Source of the DNA: Sympetrum striolatum
Lineage: Eukaryota > Arthropoda > Insecta > Odonata > Libellulidae
DNA length: 64,000 bases
Assembly: GCA_947579665.1 (NCBI GenBank)
Contig: OX388350.1
Span: 34,753,393 to 34,817,392, forward strand
Reading direction: 5' to 3'
The position numbers and the translations under genes are program-made. Every line of letters starts with the position of its first letter. Position 1 is the stretch's first letter. Under the pieces are notes generated by a model. The model was not told the origin of the DNA. It did no database searches and saw nothing but the letters and a program-made list of their open reading frames with translations. This document shows positions 34,261-45,398 of this stretch, piece after piece.

Positions 34261-35384
34261 AACACATTTTGATCGTATTTGGTAATTACTTTCACAATAA
34301 ATATTTTCCAAGAGAATCACGATATTCTATCAATCCATATTTCGCTGGATTACGAACTCTCAAAATTAATTTTTACAGCAATTAAGCCATGATAAACAAT
34401 AGACAATGATAGCACACAAAATTATTATCGCAACAACGAGCTTAATTCAGTCCCACCTTGTTGATGAGCCAAAAGCCAGAAATTTCCGCTGATAAGCGAA
34501 GGAATTGTTCCATGCACTAATATATTCCATCTTGAAAGATATTTCGTGGCAACGTTTCCAACGATAATTCATGCACATTCCGTTGACATGGGAAGGATTG
34601 GAATCCGGTAGTCATGAAAGAAAGCGATTGCTAGAGGAGACCGACAGATGCATGAAAGAGGATCTGGAGAACGTTAAACTTCCACCGAGCTCTCGTTCAA
34701 TCTTCACTAGAGGGAGCAGAGGAACAATGTCAGAATCAGAGAGCGAATATCCACATTCGAGAGTGCCGTGGAATGGAAAATAAGCCAACCTTTAGAGTCG
34801 CATGATACAATGAGGTTTAATTGAATGCATTACGGGCGGATTTCGGGATGACTGATGTTCAGAATGGTACTTGAAATTGCGATGAGATATTAATTACGTG
34901 AAATAACTCCATCATAGACTTAATATGATTCATTTATGATGCAATTAATAATGACTATATTATATAATTCAATGTATGTTGAATAATAACACATAAATAT
35001 AGATTTAATAAATTGTACCGTAATGATTGAACTAAATTTCTATTGGAACTTGTTAATTTTGAGTCTAGACTTGATAAATAATGTTCTTTCATAATATAAT
35101 GTTTTAAGGGAATAAATAAAGCTTCAAATATTCAGCATTAAATTTTCTCAGTTTTAAATAATAATAAATAAACACTCGTAAATAAATTTTATGTACAGTA
35201 AAACTAAATTTGAATCCTTCTAAATTTCTAATATAAATAAAATAAAGATTCTAAGATAAATAACATACTCTCCCTATATAATATTTATTTTTATCTCTCT
35301 AAATTAATATTTATTTTGTATTAGTTTTAAGCTTAAATTTCAAAGAAAGATTCTAAGATTTTTGAGAAATTTCGAGTACCTTGA
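34261..35384. other. AT-rich stretch with an unrecognised 70-codon ATG frame
   Basis: The frame at 34571-34783 (starts MHIPLTWEGLESGSHERKRL) is GC-richer than its surroundings and has a protein-like residue mix, but I recognise no family, and it ends in a plain stop. The rest is AT-rich with no supported feature. Confidence 0.3.
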
Positions 35385-35888
35385 AGCATGTTCGATGAAA
35401 AACGATGACATTGGCCTTTCGCCCACAGCGCCCAATAGGTACAGTCCTGGCCAAAATTAACGCAGCACCAGCCGTAAGGATCGCTAGGGAGGTGCTGCGT
35501 TAATTTTGGCCAGGAGTGTACATAATATTAAATGAATGTTTTCTACAAAAGTTATAGTAAATTACATTTTCTGAAACTTTTATAAATAATAGTATATACC
35601 TAAATATCAGATTTATGGAGATATTTTGCAAAAACGGAACTTTGCTTCGAAAAATAAAGCTCGATTTCCGGTTCACCGATTAACTCCAAAAACTAATCAA
35701 TTCTAACAGCTCTCACCACAGTGCTATATATGAAGTTTGGTATTGATACGACTAATAGTTTTTACTTTAGAGCGCCCACAAACACACACACACACCCCTA
35801 AACATGTATTTCCGTTAAAACCTCGAAGTCAATTTATTTTAAGGAAAACAATACTTTCTCTATACTAAGTACATGGAGAAAGTAAAAA
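35385..35888 (+). mobile_element. Helentron-like element, copy B (5'-truncated, carries a MITE)
   Basis: Begins inside the family sequence at GCATGTTCGATGAAAAACG, lacking about the first 160 bp. It contains one internal module, a short CA run at about 35780-35795 and the complete 3' hairpin (CTTTCTCTATACTAAG...). It ends GGAGAAAGTAAAAA at about 35888, followed by T. A 77-bp inverted-repeat insertion lies at 35442-35518; without it and one TA, the sequence reads GTACATAAT exactly as in copies A and C. Confidence 0.85.
35442..35518. mobile_element. 77-bp Tc1-like MITE
   Basis: Two 28-bp arms (35442-35469 and 35491-35518) match at 27 of 28 positions, around a 21-nt centre. The arms begin CAGTCCTGGCCAAAATTAAC / CACTCCTGGCCAAAATTAAC, resembling the TIRs of Tc1-family transposons. 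TA at 35440-35441 and 35519-35520 is the expected target duplication, and related copies A and C supply the unoccupied site GTACATAAT. It is too short to encode anything and must have been moved by a transposase in trans. Confidence 0.95.
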
Positions 35889-38800
35889 TAGTTTCATTTT
35901 CCTCAGAAACCTGTACCTGTGCAAGTAATAAAACTAGAAAGAGAAAGACTTGAAGCAGAATTTTATAGGTACTTAAAATCTTGAATAAGAAAATTAAATG
36001 ATCGTTTTCAACAAAACGGAACGAAATCCCACATTTCTTTGAAGCATAATTGTTTGCTTTTTCCGCTTCTACGATAGAAATTGAACTAAATAAATCACAT
36101 AGTTATACCTAGCATAAATTTCAATTCATCCTGCAAATATTTCAAGCATCAATAATTGTGTATCAATACGATAAACTGTCAAACAATTAAAAACTCCATA
36201 CCTTTACGCAAATTTATCAACAACTCACGAATTCCTCCTGTAAGCAATGCACATGTTAATGCATTTGAAACGTTGCCTTTATGAAGGTGGAGCGATTTTA
36301 GAGAGAGTTGACGTACTGAAGTCAACCGGCCTCATTGGAAACGTCCACAAATACACGACTGATCCTTGAAGAACTTCTCTATCGTAGAGCTTGTAAACTA
36401 GCTGAAGCAGAGGGCATCATCGTATTTGTGATACCCCAGCACACCTTCCGCGTCCTTTTCAGGAAGTCAATGTCATAGCATAGCTCAGCCTGGAGCAACA
36501 CGTGCCCTGCTTAAGTTATGCCCTAACCTCGAACTGTTATTTGCCTCTCTTGTTTGCAATTGCGAATCCGATACGTATCCCTTTGATCGGCAAACGAGTG
36601 GAATGTTTGATATGAGCAAGCCATAATATTGCCTCGCATCACGCGCCTCTTGACCAATCGATAGTATAGAATCCGCGGGGTAAGGAATATGCTATATCAT
36701 CCTCCACGTGGCAATCCTTTAAATCTGGGTCAGTTTGGAAACTCATTAGTCTTGCTCCCGTTAAATCCTTAAATCGATGCCCTTTTTGTCCGTCCCGAAG
36801 CTTGGGCCGGCGGTTCCCTCGCCTTGCAGCAGGAATCCGGAATGTGGATGAACTCAACTAAGCCCCGGCGTGCACGGGAAGCAATTCCTATAAAGCTGAA
36901 TCTCCAAAGATATCCCCCGGATAAGTCTCTTGCTTTCGGTCCTAACTTCGATAAAGCTGTGTATCTATCATTGATGTGTCAAGCATGATTAAGTCTACCG
37001 CTCTTGGGAGATACGTAGAAATAGTGCGCGGTATAAATTTGATGGCAACATACCATTGAAGGAAAGAAAACGTTTTAGCATTTAGGGTGATATTAGGTAT
37101 GTAAAAATCCAGGATAAATAATAAAAAATAACAAAACACTTAGTATTTTTTCAAATGGATTTTAATTCGCAAACGAGGATACCTGAAGATGTAAGTACAC
37201 TAACGAAATCGGTCGTGAATCAAAATCCACGAGGAAAAGTAATAGGTTTCTTTTTATTTTCAATATTTCTTTCCACGAAGTCACGCTTTCCAATATCGAT
37301 TTTATTAAAAATACAATTTTCAATACAATCTAATAATAAATCTGAAGACAATCATTTGTGCACAGAAATGAAGCAAGATTTGATAAAAATTTAAAAATTA
37401 CGTGAAATATAGAAATGAAACAACTGGAAAGATTTTTCAATAATAGTTAAACAGAAGATGTGGCATTTACAATCTATTTTAATGTGAGATACATGATAAA
37501 ACATTTGAGGAAACACTTTGTTTTTTCTAACCTTGAAAGTGATAGCTTTGACGATTGAATTGTACATAAATTGATTCCGAGTGAGTCAGAAATACGGGAG
37601 TATTCAGAACTGGTGGCAACGCAGGTACCGCACGCTAACAGAGACGGCTTTGGGAGCATTTTAGAACCACTAATTATAAACCCTTTGATTCCTTTTTGGA
37701 TCCTTCGAATCCTTTTTAAGCTAAAATAGATAATAAATTAACCCTGATGTTGCTATGACGCAACACCAAAATTATGGTCGTCTAAGTAATAACCTATGGA
37801 TAGTATATAACTATATCTAACTCTACTTTTTAAATACATTTCTTCGTGGAATGCCAAAAAGATACTATCCCGACACAATGCATCTCTTATTTTGCATTTA
37901 TGAATATTAGCTATAAATACGTGGTTCAGCTCTCAAATTCTGCATATCTGGGATAAACTTATGCTGTCAAGTATCATTAGTTTGACGAAAAAGGTTTAAC
38001 AAATGTCGAATCATCCGTTATGAAAGAAGATTTGGGAGAATGCGAAGTAATCTATTAAACGTATTCATATCATCGTGAATCTGTACCAAAAATAGTTTTA
38101 ATTGGTGCTCCCAAAGAATTTGATCAAAATTACGAACTTAACGAGGGATATATTCATTTTGTATTATAAGCTGTGATATATTTATAACAACGCAAGATTT
38201 TGGGGATTTTATAATTACTGTTCCCTTCCCAAAACACGATTTATAAAATGGATACAAAATGTGCTAGAAGGATGGATAATATATACAAAGAAACGTTAGA
38301 AGATCAATTAAAGATAATAAAGCTGTAATTAAGGTTACGTAATTTTCAAAATATGATCAATCTTCACTTCGTGGATAGGTGACATAACCATCTCAAAAGA
38401 AATGCACTTGGTAACTTCGACAGTAAATAGGTAATCTTGCGACCGGTTTCGTTAAATTATTAACATCCATTTGTAAATTACAAGGTTGTTATCTAATTGC
38501 AGTATTATATTACTAGATTACTAATTTTAGCATAAGAATATGATGGCTTTGAATAAATTGAAAATGTGTTCTTTTCCGATAACCTCGTCTATTAAGCAAA
38601 GTTAAATGAGATATGTTAGATTCTTTTCTGCGCAAATAAGACTGATAAATTTGGTCCTACTTCTCTTTGATCAGTCGAAAAATCAACGAGAACTTAAGAT
38701 GGTTAATGATAAGATCACCTTGGTAGTAGTTTATTTTTTTACTTTTTAGTTCAGCTCCTATCAAAAATTCATCAACGAAAATTACATTACCAAATGGCAA

Positions 38801-40517
38801 CAAAGCATTAATATAAAAAGAGAATAAAACAATTCTGAAGTAGAATATAATCCAACTATATATTATTTCTATATAAATTACATGTATTCTTTGAGGCATT
38901 ATTTTCAGCATATACTTGACAGTGAACTCTTTGAAATTGTAGTAAATATCTTCCCTAAAGGTTTCCACTTAATTTCCTCTCCATTCAAAATGAAAACCCT
39001 CAATTGTATTTCAGAAAATGAATAACCACTCAGGATAATACCTTGATTTCTCTCATCGGGTTACGTCAAAGGACTATAATTATCGGGTAAGTGAAAATAA
39101 CTGTTTGTTTTTTAATCGCATCTCCATTCCCTTTGCTTCGTAACCCTTTCTTCTCTTTCTCCCAAATGCCCCTATCTCTGATCCCAAACGTTCTGTCTCT
39201 TCTTCATTACAATGCGCCCCCATCCATGCGTGAAATCCTCCCTTGTTTACGTCCTCGATGAATATTAAGCATCTCTCGTGAATTGCCCCGATCGAGAGAT
39301 TTTCAGGCACATCCTTTTCATCCACTTTCGCATCTGTTTTCATTCTCTCTCCGTATCTTCCCTTCCCTATGCTTTGCCTCGCGATATATTCCTACTAAGA
39401 AAACGCGTCGAGGACTGAATAAACACGGAGTATATTCTAAGAATGTGAATCAGAAGAGTAAAAGGATCAAATAAGAGATCGGCAATTTAGCCGATATTGT
39501 GACCTCGAAATTACTAAGCATCTTAGAACAGGACGAATTTTAAATTAGTTAACTGAGTATATTTTTTTAATACCTTCAAATTATTTATTTATGCTTTTAC
39601 ATACATTTTCATTCAATCTGATACCTGAGTTTATGAGCAAGCATGGCTTGAACTGCAGTCCTAGACTGGAGGAGAACCATGGTGTTTGTTTATTAATCGC
39701 TAAATTGCTAATTAATTTATCGAATACAGCAGTAGCCAGTTGTCACTCTATATTTACATGTAGAATGAATAAAAGAGGATGATACCATAGAGTAAGGAAA
39801 TTCCTTACTCTATGATGATACTTAAAATTCCTGATTTCTATGTTAAAACACCTAGTTCATCCAGCCTGATATGTATTTCAACGATATTGATCCATACAAT
39901 GTTCTTTAACCCCTCAAGAGTCAATGAGGTTTATTTGCAGCCACTATTTCGCCCACCGCGAATTCCACTCTCAGAAAAAAAAACAATAACTAAAACTCCA
40001 TTCAAGATATTGGCCCAAAACCAACTATAAATAAAAATATCAAAATTTATCTTAAGTTCAGTCACATTATTTATCATGTGAGAAATAAATACGTATTAGG
40101 CGACACGCAAATTGGGGTGCACAAACAAATTTCTCTGAGATAACTTAATGAAACTCCACTAAAACAATTTTTGCTTTGATCTTTGGATTCTTTAAACTAA
40201 ATATCATGTTCGTTCTAATAAAACAAAGAACAACTGAGGGAATAAACCAGAATTGTAAGGTGTATTGATAGAGTGTAATAGCATTTGATTAAATGATCAC
40301 GGGAGAAAAATCCGGGAAAAATGTTCTTCACCTTTAATTTGATCTAATCTAAATAACAAATAATACAAAACACCCATTTGTAAAGAATAACTTTTTAATG
40401 AGATTTTACGTATATTATGTAAACTTATAAGAAAATAAAGCTTCTATACGATAAAGAAGTGAAGAATAAGGCTGGACGTAACGTATGAAAATTCTAATTT
40501 AAACACATAAGAAAAAA
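35889..40517. other. Mostly non-genic stretch with GC-richer patch
   Basis: 36230-36930 is clearly richer in G+C and contains an unrecognised minus-strand frame (36639-36857, no ATG). A plus-strand ATG frame at 37155 reaches a donor-like GAT|GTAAGT after 12 codons. A minus-strand ATG frame of 87 codons (39080-39343; starts MKTDAKVDEKDVPENLS) has a K/E/G-rich, protein-like composition but no family that I recognise. The region 37680-37720 repeats a 'ttcctttttggatccttcgaatcc'-like pattern in short tandem form. None of these is supported as a gene. Confidence 0.35.
39786..39814. repeat. Perfect 14-bp-arm hairpin flanked by 8-bp direct repeats
   Basis: CATAGAGTAAGGAA and its exact reverse complement surround a single A. 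GATGATAC occurs immediately on the left (39778-39785) and again at 39814-39821, sharing one base with the right arm. The arrangement looks like a minute insertion with an 8-bp duplication, or a template-switch event. Confidence 0.9.
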
Positions 40518-41224
40518 TCTGATGTGGTCAGCACATGACTTTCTCCATATATAAGATGTAAATATATCTACGACAGTATTTTCGAACTCTATATTCAATC
40601 TAAACTTGGAAGATGAGTGATTAATTTATATCATATTATCTTTTACGTCACAAGCATTATAAATAATGTTTTTCGGGACATGTTCGATGAAAAACGATGA
40701 AATGGCCTTTCGCCCCAGCGCCCAGAGCGCCCACAACGTACATAATCAGCAACTTCCGGTTTATCAGTATTTCAAAAATAACTCCTACACAATCAGTGAT
40801 ACAAAAATATGTTTCATACAAAAGTTATAGTAAATTTAATTTTCTAAAACTTTATTAAACAATAGTTTATACCTAAATATAATATTTATGGAGATATATC
40901 GAAAACCGGAAATGAACATTGAAGAATGAAGCTCGACTTCCGGTTAACCGATTTACTCCAAAAACTAATCAACTCTGACAGCACACACCACAGTACTATA
41001 TATGAATTTTGGTATTGATACTACTAATAGTTTTCACACTAGAGCGCCCACAAGCACAGACACACATACATACACACACACACACACACACAGACATCAT
41101 TCCGAAAATGGTCAAAACGTGTTCTAGGGATCCCAACACATGTATTTCCGTTGAAATCTCGAAGTCGAATTTTTTCATGAAAATAATACTTTCTCTATAC
41201 TTCGTATATGGAGAAAGTAAAAAA
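40518..41224 (+). mobile_element. Helentron-like element, copy C
   Basis: The best full-length reference copy for the shorter form. It starts TCTGATGTGGTCAGCACATG after an A-run and ends GGAGAAAGTAAAAAA followed by T. The 14-mer ACTTTCTCCATATA occurs at offset 21 and as the reverse complement of the 3' end. The 3' hairpin TACTTTCTCTATACTTCG pairs with the terminal CGTATATGGAGAAAGTA. It has one internal module, and a CA microsatellite at about 41056-41092. It is non-coding. Confidence 0.9.
41056..41092. repeat. CA microsatellite inside copy C
   Basis: (CA)n interrupted by a few TA units, at the family's usual position. Confidence 0.85.
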
Positions 41225-42183
41225 TACTAAACATGAAGTACGTCTGAGGACGTTGAGAAATTGAATGGAACTATTCCTGCGAGTATAGCACTGCTGCATG
41301 GAGAGTATTCAGCCTAAAAAACTCGGAGTCGACATTAATTCTGATTTGATATACATCTAAACTTTTCAAATTAAGTACATAAATTAAATAATAAAAATAC
41401 AAACATATCGCTCAATCACCAAAATCCCGCATATAATGATGCAAAGCATCATTTCAGACGCACAATTTACAAATCCTTTTATCAAATTGAGTAGCTGCTC
41501 TTCCATTCCATTATAAAGCAATGGTGGAGCAACGAGTTCACTTTCCCTTAATTTTATTTTCGAAACACATTTCCACAAATGGAAAAGTCATCATAAAACT
41601 TTACGGTTTCGGAAACTTCTAAATATAACTCAAGGAAGAAAACTTCCTCGAAACAACGGCACACAGTTTAATTCTTAATAACTGTTTGGAGTTAGAAACT
41701 TTTGAATAATTAGATGTTCTTAATGACACCAACAGAGCCTTTGAAAGTTAATTCAGCTAATTTAATTAATCGCTGCATCTGACTTTCAATTACCTCAAAA
41801 AGTTTCTATTTCTTCATCTGACGGATTTCTCGCACCAAGGAATAGAAAGTACGATTAAGTTACGTTCCTCTAAAATATTCGAGTCTATTTTTAAAAGAAA
41901 ATGGCAAAAGAGAAATATTATGTTCGTAAATTTATATCTAAAACCTGGTCATGAAGCTCACAGTCTAATCGGATAGAAAAGTAAGCATGATAGAGTGTAT
42001 TAAATGAAGAAGTCCATCCTCGTGAGCGGAAATAACATTCAGATATTGTAAAGTCGTAAAAATACAGAATAGTTTTCTTATATGTTTTGACGACTGTTTG
42101 TGTTTGATTGTACTTGATAAATAATTTCGTATTTAAAGAGATGATTGTATCCAAATTCCCGTTACAAGGATAGGAAAACTATC
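41225..42183. other. AT-rich non-genic stretch
   Basis: No supported gene. The short minus-strand frames at 41384-41578 and 41918-42154 are unrecognised. Confidence 0.4.
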
Positions 42184-42191
42184 CCATAGAG

Positions 42192-42502
42192 CAGAGTTTC
42201 CCAAACTATGTTCCTGGTAACACCGGTGTTCCGCTGAGCCTGAATAGGTGTTCCGCGACAATTTGTGGTCTTAATGGAGAATTGGAGAATAAAAGTTATT
42301 AAATTCTTTATTTATTCATATTTTATGTCTATATTATAATTTAATATTAAAAAAATAATTAATAGATAAATAATGTGTTGCAATTAAATGATATTTAAAA
42401 TTTTACACGTAGAATTACCTAACATAAAAATGAGCTAAGTGTTCCGTTAAACTTCCCAGGTTTGCGAAGTGTTCCATTGCAGAAAATGTTTGGGAAACCC
42501 TG
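42192..42502. mobile_element. 311-bp hAT-type MITE
   Basis: The terminal repeats CAGAGTTTCCCAAAC and, reversed from the right end, CAGGGTTTCCCAAAC match at 14 of 15 positions. A perfect 8-bp target duplication, CCATAGAG, flanks it at 42184-42191 and 42503-42510. Both features define the hAT superfamily. The subterminal regions contain four GTGTTCC(G/A) words, the kind of short repeats to which hAT transposases bind. There is no transposase frame. The intact TIRs and duplication suggest a fairly recent insertion. Confidence 0.95.
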
Positions 42503-42532
42503 CCATAGAGCATAAGTTGCAACCCATAGTAC

Positions 42533-42600
42533 TATAATATATAATATATATTATTATTATTAATAATATATATATAATATATATATAATATATATATATG
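42533..42600. repeat. AT-rich microsatellite (TA/TAAT/TTA)
   Basis: About 68 bp of almost pure A and T made of TATA, TTATTA and TAATATA units. Confidence 0.9.
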
Positions 42601-43480
42601 CTAAGCGAGGCACGCCAATAGTATGCTTCTCGTACGATAAACAAATCCTTTCCGAATTAATCTCAATTTCTAGGAAACAACTTTCCCTTTTCAGAGGCAC
42701 TATTTTTTCCTCGAATTATTTTCCCATTATTTAAATTATCATTTACAAATTAAATATCAAGATTTCAAATTATATGTTCTCAAACATTGCACTCAACTCA
42801 CACGCACGCAAGGTTGTCCACCTAGAGTAACTTGAAAGAACTTTTAACAAACAATGTTAGCGTTGTATCAATGTAATAAATATAAATGCATGCGAGCCTA
42901 AAAGCAGGAAAATATAAATAGAGTAATAATTGAATTCTTCTTAATCCGTTAAAATTAGATTACAAATGGTATGATTTCTACATATTTTACAATGATGCGA
43001 TTGAAAAATTCAACTTGATTATTAAACCACATTTACTAGCATGTGCGCTCAGAGAGAATAACTTTAGCATACTCTTAGTCTGCTTCAACGTTTCCTCGGG
43101 AAAGCAATGTATATTCAGGTAATTCCTGGGAGGGTATTTGCTTACCCATAGATCAGCTTGGTAAAATATAATCTCATTATCCTCATTATCCAGTTCTGGT
43201 TCTTTATTTCCGGAACAAAAATGTATGAAAAGCTTCAGTTTTCATAGTGCACTTACTAACCTAAATTTTTCTTTCATTACTTTCGAGAGATTCAATGAAA
43301 ATGTTTTGACTCTAATTGTATGCTATAAATTAATACTAATTAACTAAAAATAATATCACTAAATCCAAAGATGATACTAAACAAAAAATACCACTAAGAA
43401 ACACCCTATAACTATAAAGTATTCAAAAATTGCACATTTTAAAGAAGTAATAGAAAATATCACATCACCTCATTATAACC
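42601..43480. other. AT-rich non-genic stretch
   Basis: No supported feature. Confidence 0.4.
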
Positions 43481-43600
43481 CTCTGAGGTGGCGGATTGGT
43501 TAGCGTGCTAGCACTCCAACGCCAAGGTCTCGGGTTCAAATCTCATCGAGTTCGTTTTTTCTGGCTAGGGAATGGTTATGTGTCTTTGTAAGTAGTAATA
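43481..43600 (+). repeat. tRNA-derived SINE, copy 1
   Basis: The head resembles a tRNA: A-box-like TGGCGGATTGGTTAGCG at 43489 and B-box-like GGGTTCAAATCTC about 40 nt later. The tail, TTTTTTCTGGCTAGGGAATG followed by 'gttatgtgtctttgt', is shared with the minus-strand copy at 46606-46757, which shows that this is a dispersed family and not a tRNA gene. The acceptor stem does not close properly. The 3' limit is uncertain. Confidence 0.75.
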
Positions 43601-43875
43601 ATTATTGAAATGGATATAAAGGGTCTTCCTGTTTCCATGAGAAAATTTATTATTATTATTTGACTTGAATATTCAAAATGAACTAGATGAAGTGAAAGCA
43701 TTTTGGGAAGACCAGTTAGGAAATGAGAGGGGCATAGAGATCCAAGATATAGCATAGCCGTGATAGCTAGAAATGAAGAGGAGCTAAACACTCATGCTAA
43801 ACCAATTGGAACCTATACTCAGTAGTCAATACGAGATGAATCCGAATTAAAAGAAATCAAATATTTTCAGTGGGG

Positions 43876-44398
43876 GGAATATTATGATTTTATTACGAGA
43901 GTTTCCATTCATGGGGTGCAACTAAAAAGTGTACAGGAATTTACATACCTAGGCAGTAAAATAACAGCTGACGTTAGAAGCAAAGGAGAAATAATTAACT
44001 GAGTTAATAAGGCTGAAGTAGCATTTGTAAAAGGAGAAGAGATACTGAGGTTCATCATTCAATATCACTCTAAGTCTCAGGAAAAGATTAATGAAAGTGT
44101 ACCAGCGGAGTATTCTCATGTATTGTTCTGAAACTTGAACTATTGGGACAGCTGAGGGAAGAAGTCTGGAAGCATTTCAGTCATGGTGTAATAGAAGGTT
44201 ATTGAAAATAAGTTGGACCGATAAGATCTCCAGTAGTAAAGTCTTCCAGAAAATAAAGTAACATCACACACTATGGAAGAGCCTGAAACGGAGAGATGGA
44301 TGAATTGGGCGCATCCTACAGCACGAAAACTGACTTAGAACCATAATAGAGGGTAATGTTCCCGGAAAAAAATGTAGAAGTCGACCCAGAATGAAATA
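43876..44398 (+). pseudogene. Non-LTR retrotransposon reverse-transcriptase relic, N-terminal part of the surviving piece
   Basis: Fragments typical of the post-catalytic domain of endonuclease/reverse-transcriptase polyproteins follow each other in order: VQEFTYLGSKITAD at about 43932, then after a frameshift LSLRKRLMKVYQRSILMYCS followed by ET-stop-TIGT, then EAFQSWCNRRLLKISWTDKI and, after a further frame change, KSLKRRDG-stop-IGRILQHEN and IIEGNVPGKKCRSRPRMKY. Several stops and at least two frameshifts show long decay. The piece ends at 44398 where a TA-flanked element interrupts it; the reading continues at 44824. It is unrelated to the CR1-like copies and more like the 'YLGS...SETWT...WC.RRLLKISWTD' type. 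The catalytic domain is missing. Confidence 0.85.
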
Positions 44399-44821
44399 CT
44401 GTCAAACCTCCATATAGCGGACATGTTAGAGACCAGAAATATCGTCCGCTATTTGGAGGGGTCGGGAATTCGACACACTTTTCTATACACTAACTACTTC
44501 AGTAAATTAAAGTATGGATGTTTAATATGCAACAAAAAACTTTTATTTAAAGGAATTGCAAAATATATCTTTTTTCATAAGCCTTCTGGCATGAAGAAAC
44601 AAAACATTTTATCCATAGCAAAATCCCATATTTTATCCTAGCAAAATAAAAAAATTGGCCTCTGGAAAAAGAGACCGAGCATCTGATCCAGTGAAGGCAG
44701 GCCATTCACTTCCTTATAATTAGCGATTAAAACATTCGTCTTTGTCGGCATTCCTTGTCTCATTCACCGGTATTCGGAAAAAACAAGAAAGGATCGCCGC
44801 AATTTTAAGTTGGGTTTCCTG
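44399..44821. mobile_element. 423-bp TA-flanked pogo/Tigger-like element inside an RT relic
   Basis: TA at 44397-44398 and 44822-44823 flank the insert, and removing it with one TA makes the retrotransposon reading continuous. The left end, CTGTCAAACCTCC, followed by a 'gcggac...gtccgc' inverted pair (about 44413-44460), resembles pogo/Tigger-type ends, which typically begin CAGTCAAACC (general knowledge). The right end, reversed, begins CAGGAAACCC, so the TIR is short and diverged. It contains an unrecognised 72-codon frame (44423-44641) and no complete transposase. Confidence 0.7.
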
Positions 44822-44938
44822 TATATAAAACAGATGATGGAAGATGTCGGTTGCACATCTTATATCGAATTAAAACGCCTCACAACAAAGAGAAAAGAAT
44901 GGAGAATAGCGATAGCTGCCAACCAGCCAGAGGGCTGA
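44822..44938 (+). pseudogene. C-terminus of the interrupted RT relic
   Basis: Immediately after the insert the frame resumes with KQMMEDVGCTSYIELKRL and proceeds through EWRIAIAANQPEG to a stop at 44936-44938. This is the normal ending of this retrotransposon type (a 'SY.elKr...DR..WR.a..q' layout). The A-rich sequence after the stop may be the start of its 3' UTR. Confidence 0.85.
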
Positions 44939-45312
44939 AAACCAAAGAAGAAAAATAATGGAAAATATATGATTCAATAAAAACGTTTTGGCTCTAATGC
45001 TATATCATATAAAAACGCTAGTTAACTAAAATTCACACCACTAAATCCAAAGACGATCTTTAAGAAATATTACCGTAATGAAACTATCAACTATCAAAAA
45101 GTCGCATATTGTAAAGCAGTTGCAGAAAATATCGATTCTGAGAAACAGCTATCGTTTTCAACTAACTGTTGAAGCTTGGATAGTTCTCAGGGGATAAAAA
45201 AAAATAAATGAAAACGCATGCTTTTTTAACATCGCATCCTCACAATTACTCCACTCTCCACGTTCCGCAGCTATTCGAAAAGTCTAGGGGACCGATAGAA
45301 ACTCGCTTTAAA
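44939..45312. other. Non-genic stretch
   Basis: Possibly the 3' UTR of the retrotransposon relic, followed by unremarkable sequence. The words 'gcatattgtaaagcagttgcagaaaatatc' near 45105 resemble 'gcacattttaaagaagtaatagaaaatatc' near 43430, which hints at a repeated flank. Confidence 0.35.
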
Positions 45313-45398
45313 GGTCCCTCCGGGTGATCGAACACGCGACCTACCGCAAATTCGACTCTTGTATCGCAGTGAAGATCCACTAGATCACAACAGCGGAC
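45313..45398 (-). repeat. tRNA-like sequence, probable SINE head
   Basis: On the minus strand, A-box-like GTGATCTAGTGG and B-box-like GTGTTCGATCACC lie about 46 nt apart, within 86 bp. The acceptor ends do not pair properly and an extra-long variable part is needed, so it is not a credible functional tRNA. A tRNA-derived SINE head or a tRNA pseudogene is the likely identity. Confidence 0.45.

Noticed and set aside
33995..34320. Frames with runs of Cys-Val or Thr-His in the Helentron-like copies
   Set aside because: They are translations of CA/GT microsatellites inside non-coding elements.
42447..42644. 65-codon minus-strand frame near 42.5 kb
   Set aside because: It runs across the hAT MITE end and an AT microsatellite and is rich in Ile/Tyr from that repeat.
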